Notes: generated by a model from the sequence alone, not told the origin. DNA of 64,000 bases from Pseudomonas sp. UBA4194 (GCF_002379585.1 NZ_DFUE01000089.1:1-64000), one strand, 5' to 3'. Counted from the stretch's first letter, positions 8,321 to 17,066 are shown. Translations and numbers: made by a program.

Positions 8321-9532
8321 ATGAGTACGAGTTTCTGGAAATCCGGCCATGTGCCCACCCTGTTCGCCGCCTTTCTGTATTTCGACCTGAGCTTCATGGT
8401 CTGGTATCTGCTCGGTCCCCTGGCCGTACAGATTGCAGCCGATCTGCAATTGACCACCCAGCAGCGCGGGCTGATCGTTGCCACGCCGATTCTGGCAGGC
8501 GCCATACTGCGGTTCGTGATGGGTATCCTCGCCGATCGCCTGTCGCCCAAGACTGCAGGCCTGATCGGCCAGGTCATCGTTATCGTCAGCCTGTTCTGCG
8601 CCTGGAAGCTGGGCATCCACAGTTACGAGCAGGCGCTGCTGCTGGGCGTAGCGTTGGGCGTGGCCGGCGCCTCGTTTGCCGTTTCGTTGCCCCTGGCTTC
8701 GCAATGGTACCCCCCACAACATCAGGGCAAAGCCATGGGCATTGCTGGCGCGGGCAACTCGGGCACGGTGTTCGCCGCCTTGTTCGCCCCGCTGCTGGCC
8801 GCCGCCTTTGGCTGGAACAATGTCTTCGGTTTTGCGCTGATTCCGCTGATCCTGACCCTGGTGCTCTTCGCCCTGATGGCTCGCAACGCACCGCAGCGCC
8901 CCAAGGCCAAGTCGATGAACGACTACTTCAAGGCCCTCGGCGATCGTGACAGCTGGTGGTTCATGTTCTTCTACGCCATCACCTTCGGCGGCTTCGTCGG
9001 CCTGGCCAGCGCCCTGCCTGGCTACTTCAATGACCAGTACGGCTTGAGCCCGGTCACCGCCGGCTACTACACCGCTGCCTGCGTCTTTGGCGGCAGCCTG
9101 ATGCGGCCCATAGGTGGCGCATTGGCCGACCGCTTCGGCGGGATTCGCACATTGCTGGGCATGTACACCGTGGCGGCAATCTGCATCGCTGCGGTCGGCT
9201 TCAATCTGTCCAGTTCCATTGCTGCCCTGGCGCTGTTCGTCAGCGCCATGCTGGGGCTCGGCGCGGGTAACGGCGCGGTGTTCCAGTTGGTGCCGCAGCG
9301 CTTTCGCGAAGAAATCGGCGTGATGACCGGGCTGATCGGCATGGCCGGTGGTATCGGCGGGTTTTTCCTGGCCGCAGGCCTGGGTGCGATCAAGCAACAC
9401 AGTGGCGACTATCAGTTGGGATTGTGGCTGTTCGCAGCCATGGCGGTGGTGGCGTGGTTCGGCCTGCACAGCGTCAAACGGCGGTGGCGCACCACCTGGG
9501 GCTCGGCAGCGGTGACCGCGGCCCGAGTCTGA
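8321..9532 (+). CDS. nasA: Nitrate/nitrite MFS transporter (NarK/NasA family)
   Basis: A 403-residue major facilitator with about 12 membrane segments. Both nitrate-signature motifs of the NNP family are present: GIAGAGNSGT in segment 5 and GLGAGNGAVF in segment 11, so nitrate or nitrite is the expected substrate. The ATG follows a GAGGT ribosome-binding site. Downstream a PP2C-kinase fusion begins 7 bases after the stop, so the two are one operon. The assimilatory reductase genes that normally complete this operon in P. aeruginosa are not present in the window. The symbol is used here for the transporter, not for nitrate reductase. Confidence 0.9.
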   Translation: MSTSFWKSGHVPTLFAAFLYFDLSFMVWYLLGPLAVQIAADLQLTTQQRGLIVATPILAGAILRFVMGILADRLSPKTAGLIGQVIVIVSLFCAWKLGIHSYEQALLLGVALGVAGASFAVSLPLASQWYPPQHQGKAMGIAGAGNSGTVFAALFAPLLAAAFGWNNVFGFALIPLILTLVLFALMARNAPQRPKAKSMNDYFKALGDRDSWWFMFFYAITFGGFVGLASALPGYFNDQYGLSPVTAGYYTAACVFGGSLMRPIGGALADRFGGIRTLLGMYTVAAICIAAVGFNLSSSIAALALFVSAMLGLGAGNGAVFQLVPQRFREEIGVMTGLIGMAGGIGGFFLAAGLGAIKQHSGDYQLGLWLFAAMAVVAWFGLHSVKRRWRTTWGSAAVTAARV

Positions 9533-9539
9533 AGCCTTC

Positions 9540-11207
9540 ATGGAGCTGCGACTGAATGTCGGCCAGTACAGCGAGCAGGGACCGCGCAGCGAGAACCAGG
9601 ACGCCATGCGCCTGGTTACGCCTGGGCCCGCACTGGCGCTGTGCAAAGGGCATTTGATAGGGCTGGCCGACGGCGTCAGCCAGTGTGCCGATGGCGGCTT
9701 GGCGGCGCGCTCGACGCTGCAGGCCTTGGCCATGGATTATTACGCCACGCCGCAAACCTGGCCGGTAGCCCAGGCCCTGGATCGACTGTTGATCGCGCAG
9801 AATCATTGGCTGCGCGCCAATGGCGGCGGCCAACCGCTACTGACTACGCTTAGCGCTTTGGTGTTGCGTGGCCGGCGCTTTACCCTTGCCCACGTCGGCG
9901 ATTGCCGGGTCTACCGCTACAGCGGCGGCGCACTCGCGCGCCTGAGTATCGACCACACCTGGGAGCAACCCGGCATGCAGCACGTGCTCAAGCGCGCGTT
10001 GGGGCTGGATCAGCATCTGATGGTGGACTACCAGGAAGGCGATCTGCAGGAAGGTGAGGTGTTTGTGCTGCTCAGTGATGGTGTGTGGTCGGTGCTCGAA
10101 GACGCCGCCATCCGCGCCACGCTGGGTGAGCAAAGCGATCCCCAGGCTGCGGCGACAACCCTGGTGCGCGCTGCACTGCTGGCAGGCGGGCAAGACAACG
10201 CAACTGCCGTGGTGGTGCGGATCGAAACATTGGGCCAGATCAGCCTTGGCGACAGTTTGCTGCAATTGGGCGACCGCCCATTGCCCCCGCCGCTCAAGCC
10301 TGGGCAATGCTTTGAAGGCTGGCGTGTCCAAAGCATGCTGGCGCAATCCCAGGCTTCTGTGCTGTATCGCGTGCTCGACGCCCAGCATCAACCCTGGTTG
10401 CTCAAGACCCTGACGGCTCGCCAGGGCGACGCGCCCGACGCGCAACAACATTTGTTGCTGGAGGAGTGGTTCATGCGCCGCGTCGCCGGGCGCTATTTTC
10501 CTGAACTGCATCCCCTACCCCAGCGCCAGCACCATTACTACGTGATGCGCCATTATCCAGGGCGCACCCTGGCCCAATGGTTTGACGAGGTGGGTCCGCT
10601 GCCGATGGCGCAGTGGCAAGACATCGCCAGCCGCCTGCTCAGAGCCGTGGGCATGCTGCACCGGCGCAATATCCTGCACCGGGATATCAAGCCGGAGAAT
10701 CTGCTCTGGGGCGATGACGGCGAATTGCGGATGCTGGACTTCGGCCTCGCCCACTGCCCGGGGCTGTCGGCGCCGGCGACGGGAACGGTGCCCGGAACGC
10801 CGAGCTTTATTGCGCCGGAAGCCTACGCCGGCGCACCGCCGGATGCTCGGCAAGACCTGTATGCGGTGGGCGTTACCCTGTACTTTCTGTTGACGGGGCA
10901 CTATCCCCACGGCGAAATCGAAGCGTTTCAACGACCGCGCTTCGGTGAAGCCATCGACCCGGGACGCTACCGACCGGACCTTGCGCCCTGGCTGCAAGCG
11001 ATCCTGCTGCGCGGCGTTGCGGTGAAGCCCGAACAGCGATTCGAGACGGCCGAGCAGTGGCTGTTGGCGATGGACCAAGGCGAACTGGCGGAGATTGCGC
11101 CCAGGCGGCAACCGCTATTGGAGCGCGAGCCATTGAAAGTGTGGCAGGCGGTGGCGGCGGCATCGTTGCTGATCAATCTGGTGCTCGCGTGGTGGCTGTT
11201 GCATTGA
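9540..11207 (+). CDS. PP2C phosphatase / Ser-Thr kinase fusion of the nitrate operon
   Basis: A 555-residue protein. Residues about 1-235 are a PP2C phosphatase (RSENQDAM, LADGVSQCADGG, HVGDCRVYR, LLSDGVW, GGQDNATAVV), giving the metal-binding aspartates. Residues about 255-525 form a protein kinase with HRDIKPEN, DFG and APE motifs; the invariant Lys is probably in WLLKTL, but the Gly-rich loop is degenerate. A single membrane helix closes the protein (VAAASLLINLVLAWWLL), so both catalytic domains face the cytoplasm. Cotranscribed with the transporter, so it may control nitrate uptake by phosphorylation; the target is unknown. Confidence 0.88.
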   Translation: MELRLNVGQYSEQGPRSENQDAMRLVTPGPALALCKGHLIGLADGVSQCADGGLAARSTLQALAMDYYATPQTWPVAQALDRLLIAQNHWLRANGGGQPLLTTLSALVLRGRRFTLAHVGDCRVYRYSGGALARLSIDHTWEQPGMQHVLKRALGLDQHLMVDYQEGDLQEGEVFVLLSDGVWSVLEDAAIRATLGEQSDPQAAATTLVRAALLAGGQDNATAVVVRIETLGQISLGDSLLQLGDRPLPPPLKPGQCFEGWRVQSMLAQSQASVLYRVLDAQHQPWLLKTLTARQGDAPDAQQHLLLEEWFMRRVAGRYFPELHPLPQRQHHYYVMRHYPGRTLAQWFDEVGPLPMAQWQDIASRLLRAVGMLHRRNILHRDIKPENLLWGDDGELRMLDFGLAHCPGLSAPATGTVPGTPSFIAPEAYAGAPPDARQDLYAVGVTLYFLLTGHYPHGEIEAFQRPRFGEAIDPGRYRPDLAPWLQAILLRGVAVKPEQRFETAEQWLLAMDQGELAEIAPRRQPLLEREPLKVWQAVAAASLLINLVLAWWLLH

Positions 11208-11294
11208 GCAGACATCAGGCAGGCGCAGGCGGAGGACGCCGATAAAACGGCGACTACAGGGGAAAGAGGGATGCGCAGCAAATTACAGGCAAAG

Positions 11295-11320
11295 AAAAGC
11301 CCGGCCTAAGCCGGGCTTTT
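11295..11320. terminator. Bidirectional terminator between kinase gene and oprF
   Basis: Stem GCCCGGC / GCCGGGC with loop CTAA, flanked by AAAA on the left and TTTT on the right, so it can serve both the plus-strand nitrate operon and the minus-strand oprF. Confidence 0.88.
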
Positions 11321-11338
11321 CATTGAAGCGGCAACCAA

Positions 11339-12373
11339 TTACTTGGCTTGAGCTTCTACTTCAGCTTCTACGCGACGGTTTACAGCGCGGCCAGCGTCAG
11401 TAGCGTTGTCAGCTACTGGGCGGGTTTCGCCGTAACCAACCGAGTTAACACGGTTGGATTCAACACCGTACTGACCGGTCAGTACTTGCTTGACAGCAGC
11501 AGCACGACGCTCGGACAGCTTCTGGTTGTAAGCGTCAGGACCGACGGAGTCAGTGTGACCTTCAACAGTGGTGGTGGTTTGTGGGTACTGCTTCATGAAG
11601 TCAGCCAGGTTCTTGATGTCACCGTAGCTGTTGGTCTTCACGACAGACTTGTCGAAGTCGAATTTCACGTCCAGTTCAACGCGAACCACTTCGGCAACGG
11701 CTGGGCAGCCGTCAGCGTCAACGGTAACGTTGGCTGGGGTGTCAGGGCACTTGTCGACGTTGTCGCAAACGCCGTCGTTGTCGGAGTCGGAGCACACTTC
11801 AGCCACTGGAGCTGGAGCAGCAGCCGGAGCAGGCTTGGAGCCGCCACCGAAGTTCACACCAACGCCGACTGCAGGAGCCCACTCGGTGTCGCCCTTGTCG
11901 ATGTTGTACAGAGCTTCAACGCCAGCACGGGCGTAGAAGTTCTCGGTGAAGTAGTACTTGGCACCGCCGCCCAGCTTGGCGAGGGTGGAGTGGTCACGAC
12001 CACCACCGTCCTGGCCGATGCTCTGGTGAGCGAAGCCAGCGGAGACGTACGGACGCAGGCCAGCGCCTGGAGTACCGAAGTGGTAGAAAGCATCCAGGGC
12101 AGCGTCGGCGCCTTTGATGTTTTTGCCAGCGTCGCTACGAATGTTGTGGACTTCGTCGTAGGACAGAGCCAGCTCAACGTCGTCGGTCAGGAAGTAGCCA
12201 ATCGAGCCGCCGAACAGGTTGCCGTCGTTCTTGTAATCACGGCTGCTGTCGGTCATGTATTTTTTGGCGAAGCCTTCCACCTCGACTGCGCCTTGGCCTT
12301 GTGCCAATACGCCGAACGAAGTCACGGCAACAAGAGAACCAATGGCAAGGCCCAAGGTGTTTTTCAGTTTCAT
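11339..12373 (-). CDS. oprF: Major outer membrane porin OprF
   Basis: A 344-residue outer-membrane protein. Signal peptide MKLKNTLGLAIGSLVAVTSF ending near LAQG; N-terminal eight-stranded barrel to about residue 180; a Pro/Ala linker; a four-cysteine segment (CSDSDNDGVCDNVDKCPD and DADGCP); and a C-terminal OmpA peptidoglycan-binding domain (TVEGHTDSVG, LSERRAAAV, GYGETRPVADN). It acts as porin and as an anchor of the outer membrane to the cell wall. ATG with GGGGATTT upstream. SigX, encoded just upstream, is known to drive part of oprF transcription in P. aeruginosa. Confidence 0.98.
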   Translation of the reverse strand: MKLKNTLGLAIGSLVAVTSFGVLAQGQGAVEVEGFAKKYMTDSSRDYKNDGNLFGGSIGYFLTDDVELALSYDEVHNIRSDAGKNIKGADAALDAFYHFGTPGAGLRPYVSAGFAHQSIGQDGGGRDHSTLAKLGGGAKYYFTENFYARAGVEALYNIDKGDTEWAPAVGVGVNFGGGSKPAPAAAPAPVAEVCSDSDNDGVCDNVDKCPDTPANVTVDADGCPAVAEVVRVELDVKFDFDKSVVKTNSYGDIKNLADFMKQYPQTTTTVEGHTDSVGPDAYNQKLSERRAAAVKQVLTGQYGVESNRVNSVGYGETRPVADNATDAGRAVNRRVEAEVEAQAK

Positions 12374-12428
12374 CCGTTAAATCCCCATCTGGTGATTGTT
12401 AAGCGCCCCGGAATCCAGGGCAGCTCGA

Positions 12429-12452
12429 CGGCAAGTCTAGCAGAACTTGCCG
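12429..12452. promoter_or_regulatory. Inverted repeat in the sigX-oprF intergenic region
   Basis: Perfect 7-bp inverted repeat CGGCAAG / CTTGCCG with a 10-base spacer, in the 104-base gap. No T-run follows, so it looks more like a leader hairpin or a weak attenuator between sigX and oprF than a normal terminator. Function inferred only. Confidence 0.45.
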
Positions 12453-12477
12453 ATACGTTAGAGACCTTTGCTCCGAA

Positions 12478-13068
12478 CTAAGTTTCGGCCACATCTGCAA
12501 ATTTCTCACGTAGCTTGTCTAGAGCACGTTTGTACCGCATTTTGGTGGCGCTCAGACCCATGTGCATGATGTCCGCGATCTCCTGAAACTCCAGCTCCGC
12601 GACGAATCGCAGCACCAGGATCTCCCGATCGATCGGGTTCACGAACACCAACCATCGGTCAAGCCCACCTCGCTCCTCCGGCTTCGGCGCTTTTTCTTCG
12701 GAGGCCTCCTCGAGCGGATCGAGACTCAAGGCATCCATCAAGCGGCGCTTACGCCTTTCCTTTCTATACTGCGTGATGCATTCGTTATAGGTGATGCTGT
12801 AAAGCCAGGTCTTGAACTTCGATTTACCCTCGAAATTCTTCAGCCCGTAAAGCACCTTCAACATCACTTCCTGACAGACATCGTCTGCATCACGATCGTT
12901 CCCTAAATATCTCGCACAAACGTTGAAGAGGGTTCGCTGGTAGCGACGCATCAGCTCTTCATACGCTCGTGTGACGTGGAACAGCTCCTCGTGCGAACGC
13001 GCCACCAACTCCTCGTCAGAGAGCTCGCGGGGGTCGTAGCGCACGGGCAGCGTATGTACTTTATTCAA
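12478..13068 (-). CDS. sigX: ECF sigma factor SigX
   Basis: A 196-residue extracytoplasmic-function sigma factor. Region 2 is seen at about 40-110 (LFNVCARYLGNDRDADDVCQ, KTWLYSITYN) and region 4 near 145-190 (DREILVLRF, LEFQEIADIMHMGLSATKMR). In P. aeruginosa it responds to envelope stress and osmotic change, controlling oprF, the neighbouring cmpX and fatty acid genes. The start is a TTG codon at 13068 (TTG AAT AAA GTA); no ATG lies before region 2. The presumed ribosome-binding stretch overlaps one arm of a long-range inverted repeat (13072-13159). No anti-sigma gene is adjacent. Confidence 0.95.
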   Translation of the reverse strand: MNKVHTLPVRYDPRELSDEELVARSHEELFHVTRAYEELMRRYQRTLFNVCARYLGNDRDADDVCQEVMLKVLYGLKNFEGKSKFKTWLYSITYNECITQYRKERRKRRLMDALSLDPLEEASEEKAPKPEERGGLDRWLVFVNPIDREILVLRFVAELEFQEIADIMHMGLSATKMRYKRALDKLREKFADVAET

Positions 13069-13071
13069 AAC

Positions 13072-13159
13072 AGGTCGGCCCGAGTGTCAGGTCAATGTCC
13101 GCCACAGCAAGATCACTCACGCTTTTTTGCGGCGGCATACATTAGCAAAAGGCCGACCT
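13072..13159. promoter_or_regulatory. 9-bp inverted repeat spanning the cmpX-sigX gap
   Basis: AGGTCGGCC at 13072-13080 is perfectly complementary to GGCCGACCT at 13151-13159, 70 bases away. The right arm overlaps the cmpX stop codon; the left arm sits 4-12 bases before the sigX TTG, where a ribosome-binding site should be. In a cmpX-sigX read-through RNA the arms could pair and hide the sigX start. Confidence 0.45.
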
Positions 13160-13982
13160 AACGGCTACTCACCCGCTGCTCCAGCATGACCCGATTGGAC
13201 ATCGACACCAGTTCGCCGTCGTCGGTCAACAACGTCGTCTTGACGGTGCCGATCTCCTCGATCTGGCCTTCGACCTCTCCAATCCGGACCTGTTGGCCCA
13301 CTTGAAACATTTCCCGTACATAGATTCCCGCCAGGATCTGCCCGACGATCTCACGGCTGCCCAGGCCCATGGCCAGCGCAACGGCCAGACCAACGGTAAT
13401 CAAGGCGATCACGATCACATGGTTGAGCAGGTCTGTCTTGACCTCCAACTGACTGATCGCTACCGAAATACTGATGACGATGACCAACCACTGCGCTACT
13501 CGCCCCAGCCCTGCGGAGTAATCCAGCCCCACCCCTTCGGCGGCGCCGCGGACCACGCCATTGACCAACTGGGCCAGCAGCACGCCGACCAGCAGCACCA
13601 GCGCCGCACCAAATACCTTGGGCAGGTACAGCGCCAACATGTCCAGCGTAGCCGATACGCGTTGCAGGCCCAGGGACTCGGCCGCCGATACCAGGAAAAT
13701 CAACAGCACGAACCAGTACACGATCTTGCCGATCAGGGTCGAGATCGGCACCTTGAGGCCTGCGCGGCTCAACAGCTTGGTCAGGCCGGTGCCTGCCATC
13801 AAGCGGTCGAGGCCGAATTTGGCCAGCAGCTTGGACAGCAGCGTATCCAGCAGCTTGGCCACGACGAAGCCCAGCAACACCACCACCAGCGCCCCGAACA
13901 GATTCGGGATGAAGTTGGCGACCTTGGTCCACAACGCGGTCATCGCAGCCACAAGGCTCTGAGTCCAGGGGTCCAGTTCCAT
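13158..13982 (-). CDS. cmpX: MscS-family mechanosensitive channel protein CmpX
   Basis: A 274-residue inner-membrane protein. About four to five membrane segments occupy residues 15-200, followed by a short MscS-like beta domain (GQQVRIGEVEGQIEEIGTVKTTLL). In Pseudomonas CmpX is tied to SigX activity and membrane tension. It lies 89 bases upstream of sigX and 3 bases after crfX, so crfX-cmpX-sigX can be one transcript. ATG start. The C-terminal domain is shorter than in classical MscS, as is typical for CmpX. Confidence 0.92.
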   Translation of the reverse strand: MELDPWTQSLVAAMTALWTKVANFIPNLFGALVVVLLGFVVAKLLDTLLSKLLAKFGLDRLMAGTGLTKLLSRAGLKVPISTLIGKIVYWFVLLIFLVSAAESLGLQRVSATLDMLALYLPKVFGAALVLLVGVLLAQLVNGVVRGAAEGVGLDYSAGLGRVAQWLVIVISISVAISQLEVKTDLLNHVIVIALITVGLAVALAMGLGSREIVGQILAGIYVREMFQVGQQVRIGEVEGQIEEIGTVKTTLLTDDGELVSMSNRVMLEQRVSSR

Positions 13983-13985
13983 TGA

Positions 13986-14231
13986 TCAATCAGCCTTATC
14001 CGCATCACGGGCGGAGCTTGTACGACGCGACACCGGCGCGATATGCGCCGAACCACTGTTCACCGCAATCATGAACGCCTGGCCCCAACGGCCCATCAGG
14101 CTGAACAGATCACCTGCGCCTACCTGCCGGTTGGCGGTTTTCAAGACACGCCCCAGTGCGGCTTTGTCGTCACGGCCGGACGACGATGCATTGAGCATGT
14201 CTCGCAAGGATTCTTCGAACGGGTCGTGCAT
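13986..14231 (-). CDS. crfX: Small conserved protein CrfX
   Basis: An 81-residue hydrophilic protein starting MHDPFEESLRDMLNASSSGR, with a conserved middle segment GAGDLFSLMGRWGQAFMIAV. It matches in position and size the crfX gene between cmpX and cmaX in other pseudomonads. The ATG at 14231 has a GAGG ribosome-binding site eight bases before; a longer open frame to 14297 lacks one. Biochemical role is not established. Confidence 0.85.
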   Translation of the reverse strand: MHDPFEESLRDMLNASSSGRDDKAALGRVLKTANRQVGAGDLFSLMGRWGQAFMIAVNSGSAHIAPVSRRTSSARDADKAD

Positions 14232-14315
14232 GCGTACCTCACGAATTTCAATCAAAGACGAGACCCTCTGGGCACGAGTCACATGCGTCACCGTCACCCA
14301 GGCGAAAATCGGCTA

Positions 14316-15311
14316 TCAAAGCCAACGCAATCGCCTGAACAACACCCACTGGCCGAAGGCGACAGCGACCATTATCGCGCACGCCACCATGAAACCATAC
14401 GGGCTTTCGGAGCCCGGGATGCCCCCGACGTTGATACCCAGCAGGCCGGTCAGAAAACTCATCGGCAAGAATATCCCGGTGATCACGCCGAAGCGGTACA
14501 TGGTGCGGTTCATGCGCTCGCTCAGGCGCCGGTCTTCGGCCTCCATCACCAGCCCCACACGCTCTCGGGCCAGTTCCAGCTCTTCCAGGTAGCGGGTCAG
14601 GCTGTTGTTCAGTTCGTTCCAGTAATCGCCGTCATCTTCGACAAACCAGGGCACCTTGTTGCGCGCCAGCTGCCCGTAGATTTCCCTTTGCGGCGCCAGA
14701 AATCGGCGCAGCCCGGCGGCACGTCGGCGGATCTGCAGGATGGCACCGTGTTCGGGTGTATACCGTTCGTCGGCATCGAGCTTATCTTCTTCCAGGTCGA
14801 CGATTTCCGAGAGGTCGGCCACCAGCGCCTGGACCTTTTCGGTGAGATGCTGGGCCAGGTAAAGGATCAACTCGGAGGCGGTTCTGGGCCCTTTGCACGC
14901 TGCGAATTGATCGAGCAGGTCATCAGTGGCGCGCAGCGGGCGCAGACGCAACGAGATGATGCGCTGGTGCTGGGCAAAGATGCGAACCGACACCATGTCC
15001 TCGGGCTCGGCCCCAGGATTGAGGTTGACGCCGCGCAGGAACAGCAGCAACTCGTCATCGGGCAGGGGCACCAGACGCGGACGGGTATTTTCTTCCAGCA
15101 GCAGATCGCAGCTGAATTCGCTCAAGCCACTGCTTTTACGCAGCCACGTCTGGGTCTGGGGGTGACTGCGATCCAAGTGCAGCCACAGGCTCTGCTCCGG
15201 CCGCAACTCAAGGCCATCGATATCAGTACGAGCAATTGAACGCGCACCGCCTTTTCCGTCCAGCACCAGGGCGTGCACCAGCCCCCACTGCGCGTTTTCT
15301 TCCTCGAACAT
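14316..15311 (-). CDS. cmaX: CorA/ZntB-family metal transporter CmaX
   Basis: A 331-residue divalent-cation channel. A long cytoplasmic alpha/beta domain is followed by two C-terminal membrane segments (GVITGIFLPMSFLTGLLGIN and GFMVACAIMVAVAFGQWVLF). The pore signature reads GIN rather than the GMN of magnesium CorA; GIN is typical of the ZntB zinc branch, so zinc transport is as likely as magnesium. ATG start. Upstream of crfX in the sigX block. Confidence 0.9.
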   Translation of the reverse strand: MFEEENAQWGLVHALVLDGKGGARSIARTDIDGLELRPEQSLWLHLDRSHPQTQTWLRKSSGLSEFSCDLLLEENTRPRLVPLPDDELLLFLRGVNLNPGAEPEDMVSVRIFAQHQRIISLRLRPLRATDDLLDQFAACKGPRTASELILYLAQHLTEKVQALVADLSEIVDLEEDKLDADERYTPEHGAILQIRRRAAGLRRFLAPQREIYGQLARNKVPWFVEDDGDYWNELNNSLTRYLEELELARERVGLVMEAEDRRLSERMNRTMYRFGVITGIFLPMSFLTGLLGINVGGIPGSESPYGFMVACAIMVAVAFGQWVLFRRLRWL

Positions 15312-15333
15312 CGATACCCCGTGGTCGTGTGGA

Positions 15334-15819
15334 TTACTCAGGCATCGTCAATGCACTGGCTGAGACGATGATGCCGTTATTGTCGGCGTATAAATAGTGG
15401 CCGGGGATGAAGGTCACGCCAGCGAAGCTGACTTTGACGTCGAGGTCGCCCAGGCCACGCTTCTGCGTGGGCATGGGATGACTGGCCAGGGCCTGGACGC
15501 CGACGTCGGTCTGGGCAAGTTGGTCGACATCGCGCACGCAACCATAGATGACGATACCTTCCCAACCGTTGGCAGCGGCCTTGGCGGCCAGCATGTCACC
15601 CAGCAGCGCCTTGCGCAGCGAGCCACCACCGTCCACCACCAGGACCTTGCCGGTACCGTTCAGCGCGACCTGCTCGCGAACCAGAGAGTTGTCCTCGAAG
15701 GTCTTGATGGTGACGATCTGGCCACCGAAAGAATCGCGGCCGCCGAAATTGCTGAACATCGGCTCCAGCACTTCGACGTCGGGGTAGGCGTCGCACAGGT
15801 CGGGGGTGAGGTAGTGCAT
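15334..15819 (-). CDS. RraA-family protein (ribonuclease E regulator-like / HMG aldolase-like)
   Basis: A 161-residue protein starting MHYLTPDLCDAYPDVEVLEP. The fold motifs are VVDGGGSLRKALLGDMLA and YGCVRDVDQL. The Arg-Asp in GCVRD with the upstream GDMLA loop is the metal and substrate site of class II HMG aldolases, and the same family includes RraA, which binds RNase E. Sequence alone cannot separate these roles. A 5-prime extension to 16029 is open but Arg/Pro-rich and unlikely. It ends 22 bases from cmaX. Confidence 0.88.
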   Translation of the reverse strand: MHYLTPDLCDAYPDVEVLEPMFSNFGGRDSFGGQIVTIKTFEDNSLVREQVALNGTGKVLVVDGGGSLRKALLGDMLAAKAAANGWEGIVIYGCVRDVDQLAQTDVGVQALASHPMPTQKRGLGDLDVKVSFAGVTFIPGHYLYADNNGIIVSASALTMPE

Positions 15820-15865
15820 GGGATGCTCCGTGGCTGGGTAGGTTGGCGGTGTCGGGGCGGGCCTG

Positions 15866-15893
15866 TTCGCGGCTCCACGCCGCTCTTGCAGGG
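15866..15893. repeat. Degenerate REP family D copy
   Basis: GCGGCTCCACGCCGCTCTTG is a diverged form of the family D core seen three times at 58945-59090, between the rraA-like and esterase genes. Confidence 0.5.
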
Positions 15894-15961
15894 GATCGCG
15901 CTTTGCTGCGCGCTGCGAAGAGACGGCCACCGACACCCAAGTCCAACAGCCTAGCCCAACC

Positions 15962-16948
15962 TCACGCCGGCGCCAACGCCGGGCGCTCCGGCAACAAGGG
16001 GCGATAGGGATCGGCCAACCAGGCGCCAATCAGTGGCCATACCTCTGCCTGAGCCTGGGCGCTGACCAGCATCTTCACGTGATCGAAGTCTTCGCTGAAA
16101 CCCTGGCTTCTTCCCAAGGCGACGAATTGGTTATGGGTACCGCCAAAGCGCTCGAACAGCTTGCGACATGCCCAGGTGGGGTCCTGATGATCGCCCGCGG
16201 CGGACACCGCCAGCACGGGCAGCTTGACCTCGGCCAGGTCTTCCCACCAGTCGCGATCGGCATCGCGGAAGCGTCCGAACAGCCCCTGCCAGCGCAGTAT
16301 TTCCAGGCCCAGGCCAATGGGTTCGTCCTCGGGGCCACGCTTGAATCGAGAACCGGAGATATGGCTGAAGCGCTTGAGCAGCCAGCGACTGCCCCAATTC
16401 AATGGAGGAATCTGCAACGGCCAGTGGCGGCGACTGACCTGAGCGCCGAACAGCGCAGCCGAGGCGACCAGGTTGCCCTGCAGGTAACCGCCACCCAGCG
16501 CCGCGGCCAGGGTGATGCCGCCCAGAGAGTGTCCTATCCAGTGGGGCGTTTGTGCGGTGATTTCGCCAACGAAGGCGCCAATCACCGGCAGATCGTAGCG
16601 GGCATAGTCGGCAACGCTGTTGCGTCGGTAGGCCTGATTGCGCGGTGACAGGCCATGGCCGCGCATTTCGGCGATCCACACATCAAAACCCAGGCGCGCC
16701 AGCCATGGCCCCAGGCCGATACCTTTGGGTGAATACCAGAAACGCCGATTGGAGAAGCTGCCGTGCACCAGGATCACCGGGGTTCCGCGGGCCTGGGGCT
16801 GATCGGCCAGGCCAAGGCGTGTCAACGCCAGCTCGACGCTGGGGTCGGGGCTGTTGGCGGCCTTGATGCGGTAAACGTCTTCACTGAGGTCGCCACGCCG
16901 CTCGGCACTGAGCAACGCGACGGGAAATAGGGCACTGCTGCTTTGCAT
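15962..16948 (-). CDS. Alpha/beta-hydrolase (EstX-like esterase)
   Basis: A 328-residue cytoplasmic hydrolase with the nucleophile elbow GHSLGG near residue 137 and an oxyanion HGS in VILVHGSFSNRRFW. The probable acid and His are in the C-terminal third (SAAGDHQDP and FDHVKM). It corresponds in position to the esterase upstream of ppsA in P. aeruginosa. The ATG is at 16948; the substrate is unknown. A family A REP pair separates it from ppsA. Confidence 0.85.
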   Translation of the reverse strand: MQSSSALFPVALLSAERRGDLSEDVYRIKAANSPDPSVELALTRLGLADQPQARGTPVILVHGSFSNRRFWYSPKGIGLGPWLARLGFDVWIAEMRGHGLSPRNQAYRRNSVADYARYDLPVIGAFVGEITAQTPHWIGHSLGGITLAAALGGGYLQGNLVASAALFGAQVSRRHWPLQIPPLNWGSRWLLKRFSHISGSRFKRGPEDEPIGLGLEILRWQGLFGRFRDADRDWWEDLAEVKLPVLAVSAAGDHQDPTWACRKLFERFGGTHNQFVALGRSQGFSEDFDHVKMLVSAQAQAEVWPLIGAWLADPYRPLLPERPALAPA

Positions 16949-16975
16949 AGTGTTCTTGCATATGAGTGGATGAAC

Positions 16976-17066
16976 GTAGCAGCGGCGTGAGCCGCGTCGC
17001 TGTTGACCCCGAGCGCTGTACAGAACGCGCCGGGGTGAAAGGCGACGCGGCTTACGCCGCTGCTAC
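16976..17066. repeat. REP family A inverted pair
   Basis: Left arm GTAGCAGCGGCGTGAGCCGC (16976-17000) and right arm GCGACGCGGCTTACGCCGCT (17042-17066) are inverted copies 41 bases apart, just downstream of the ppsA stop. Each arm is itself a palindrome. Confidence 0.85.
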
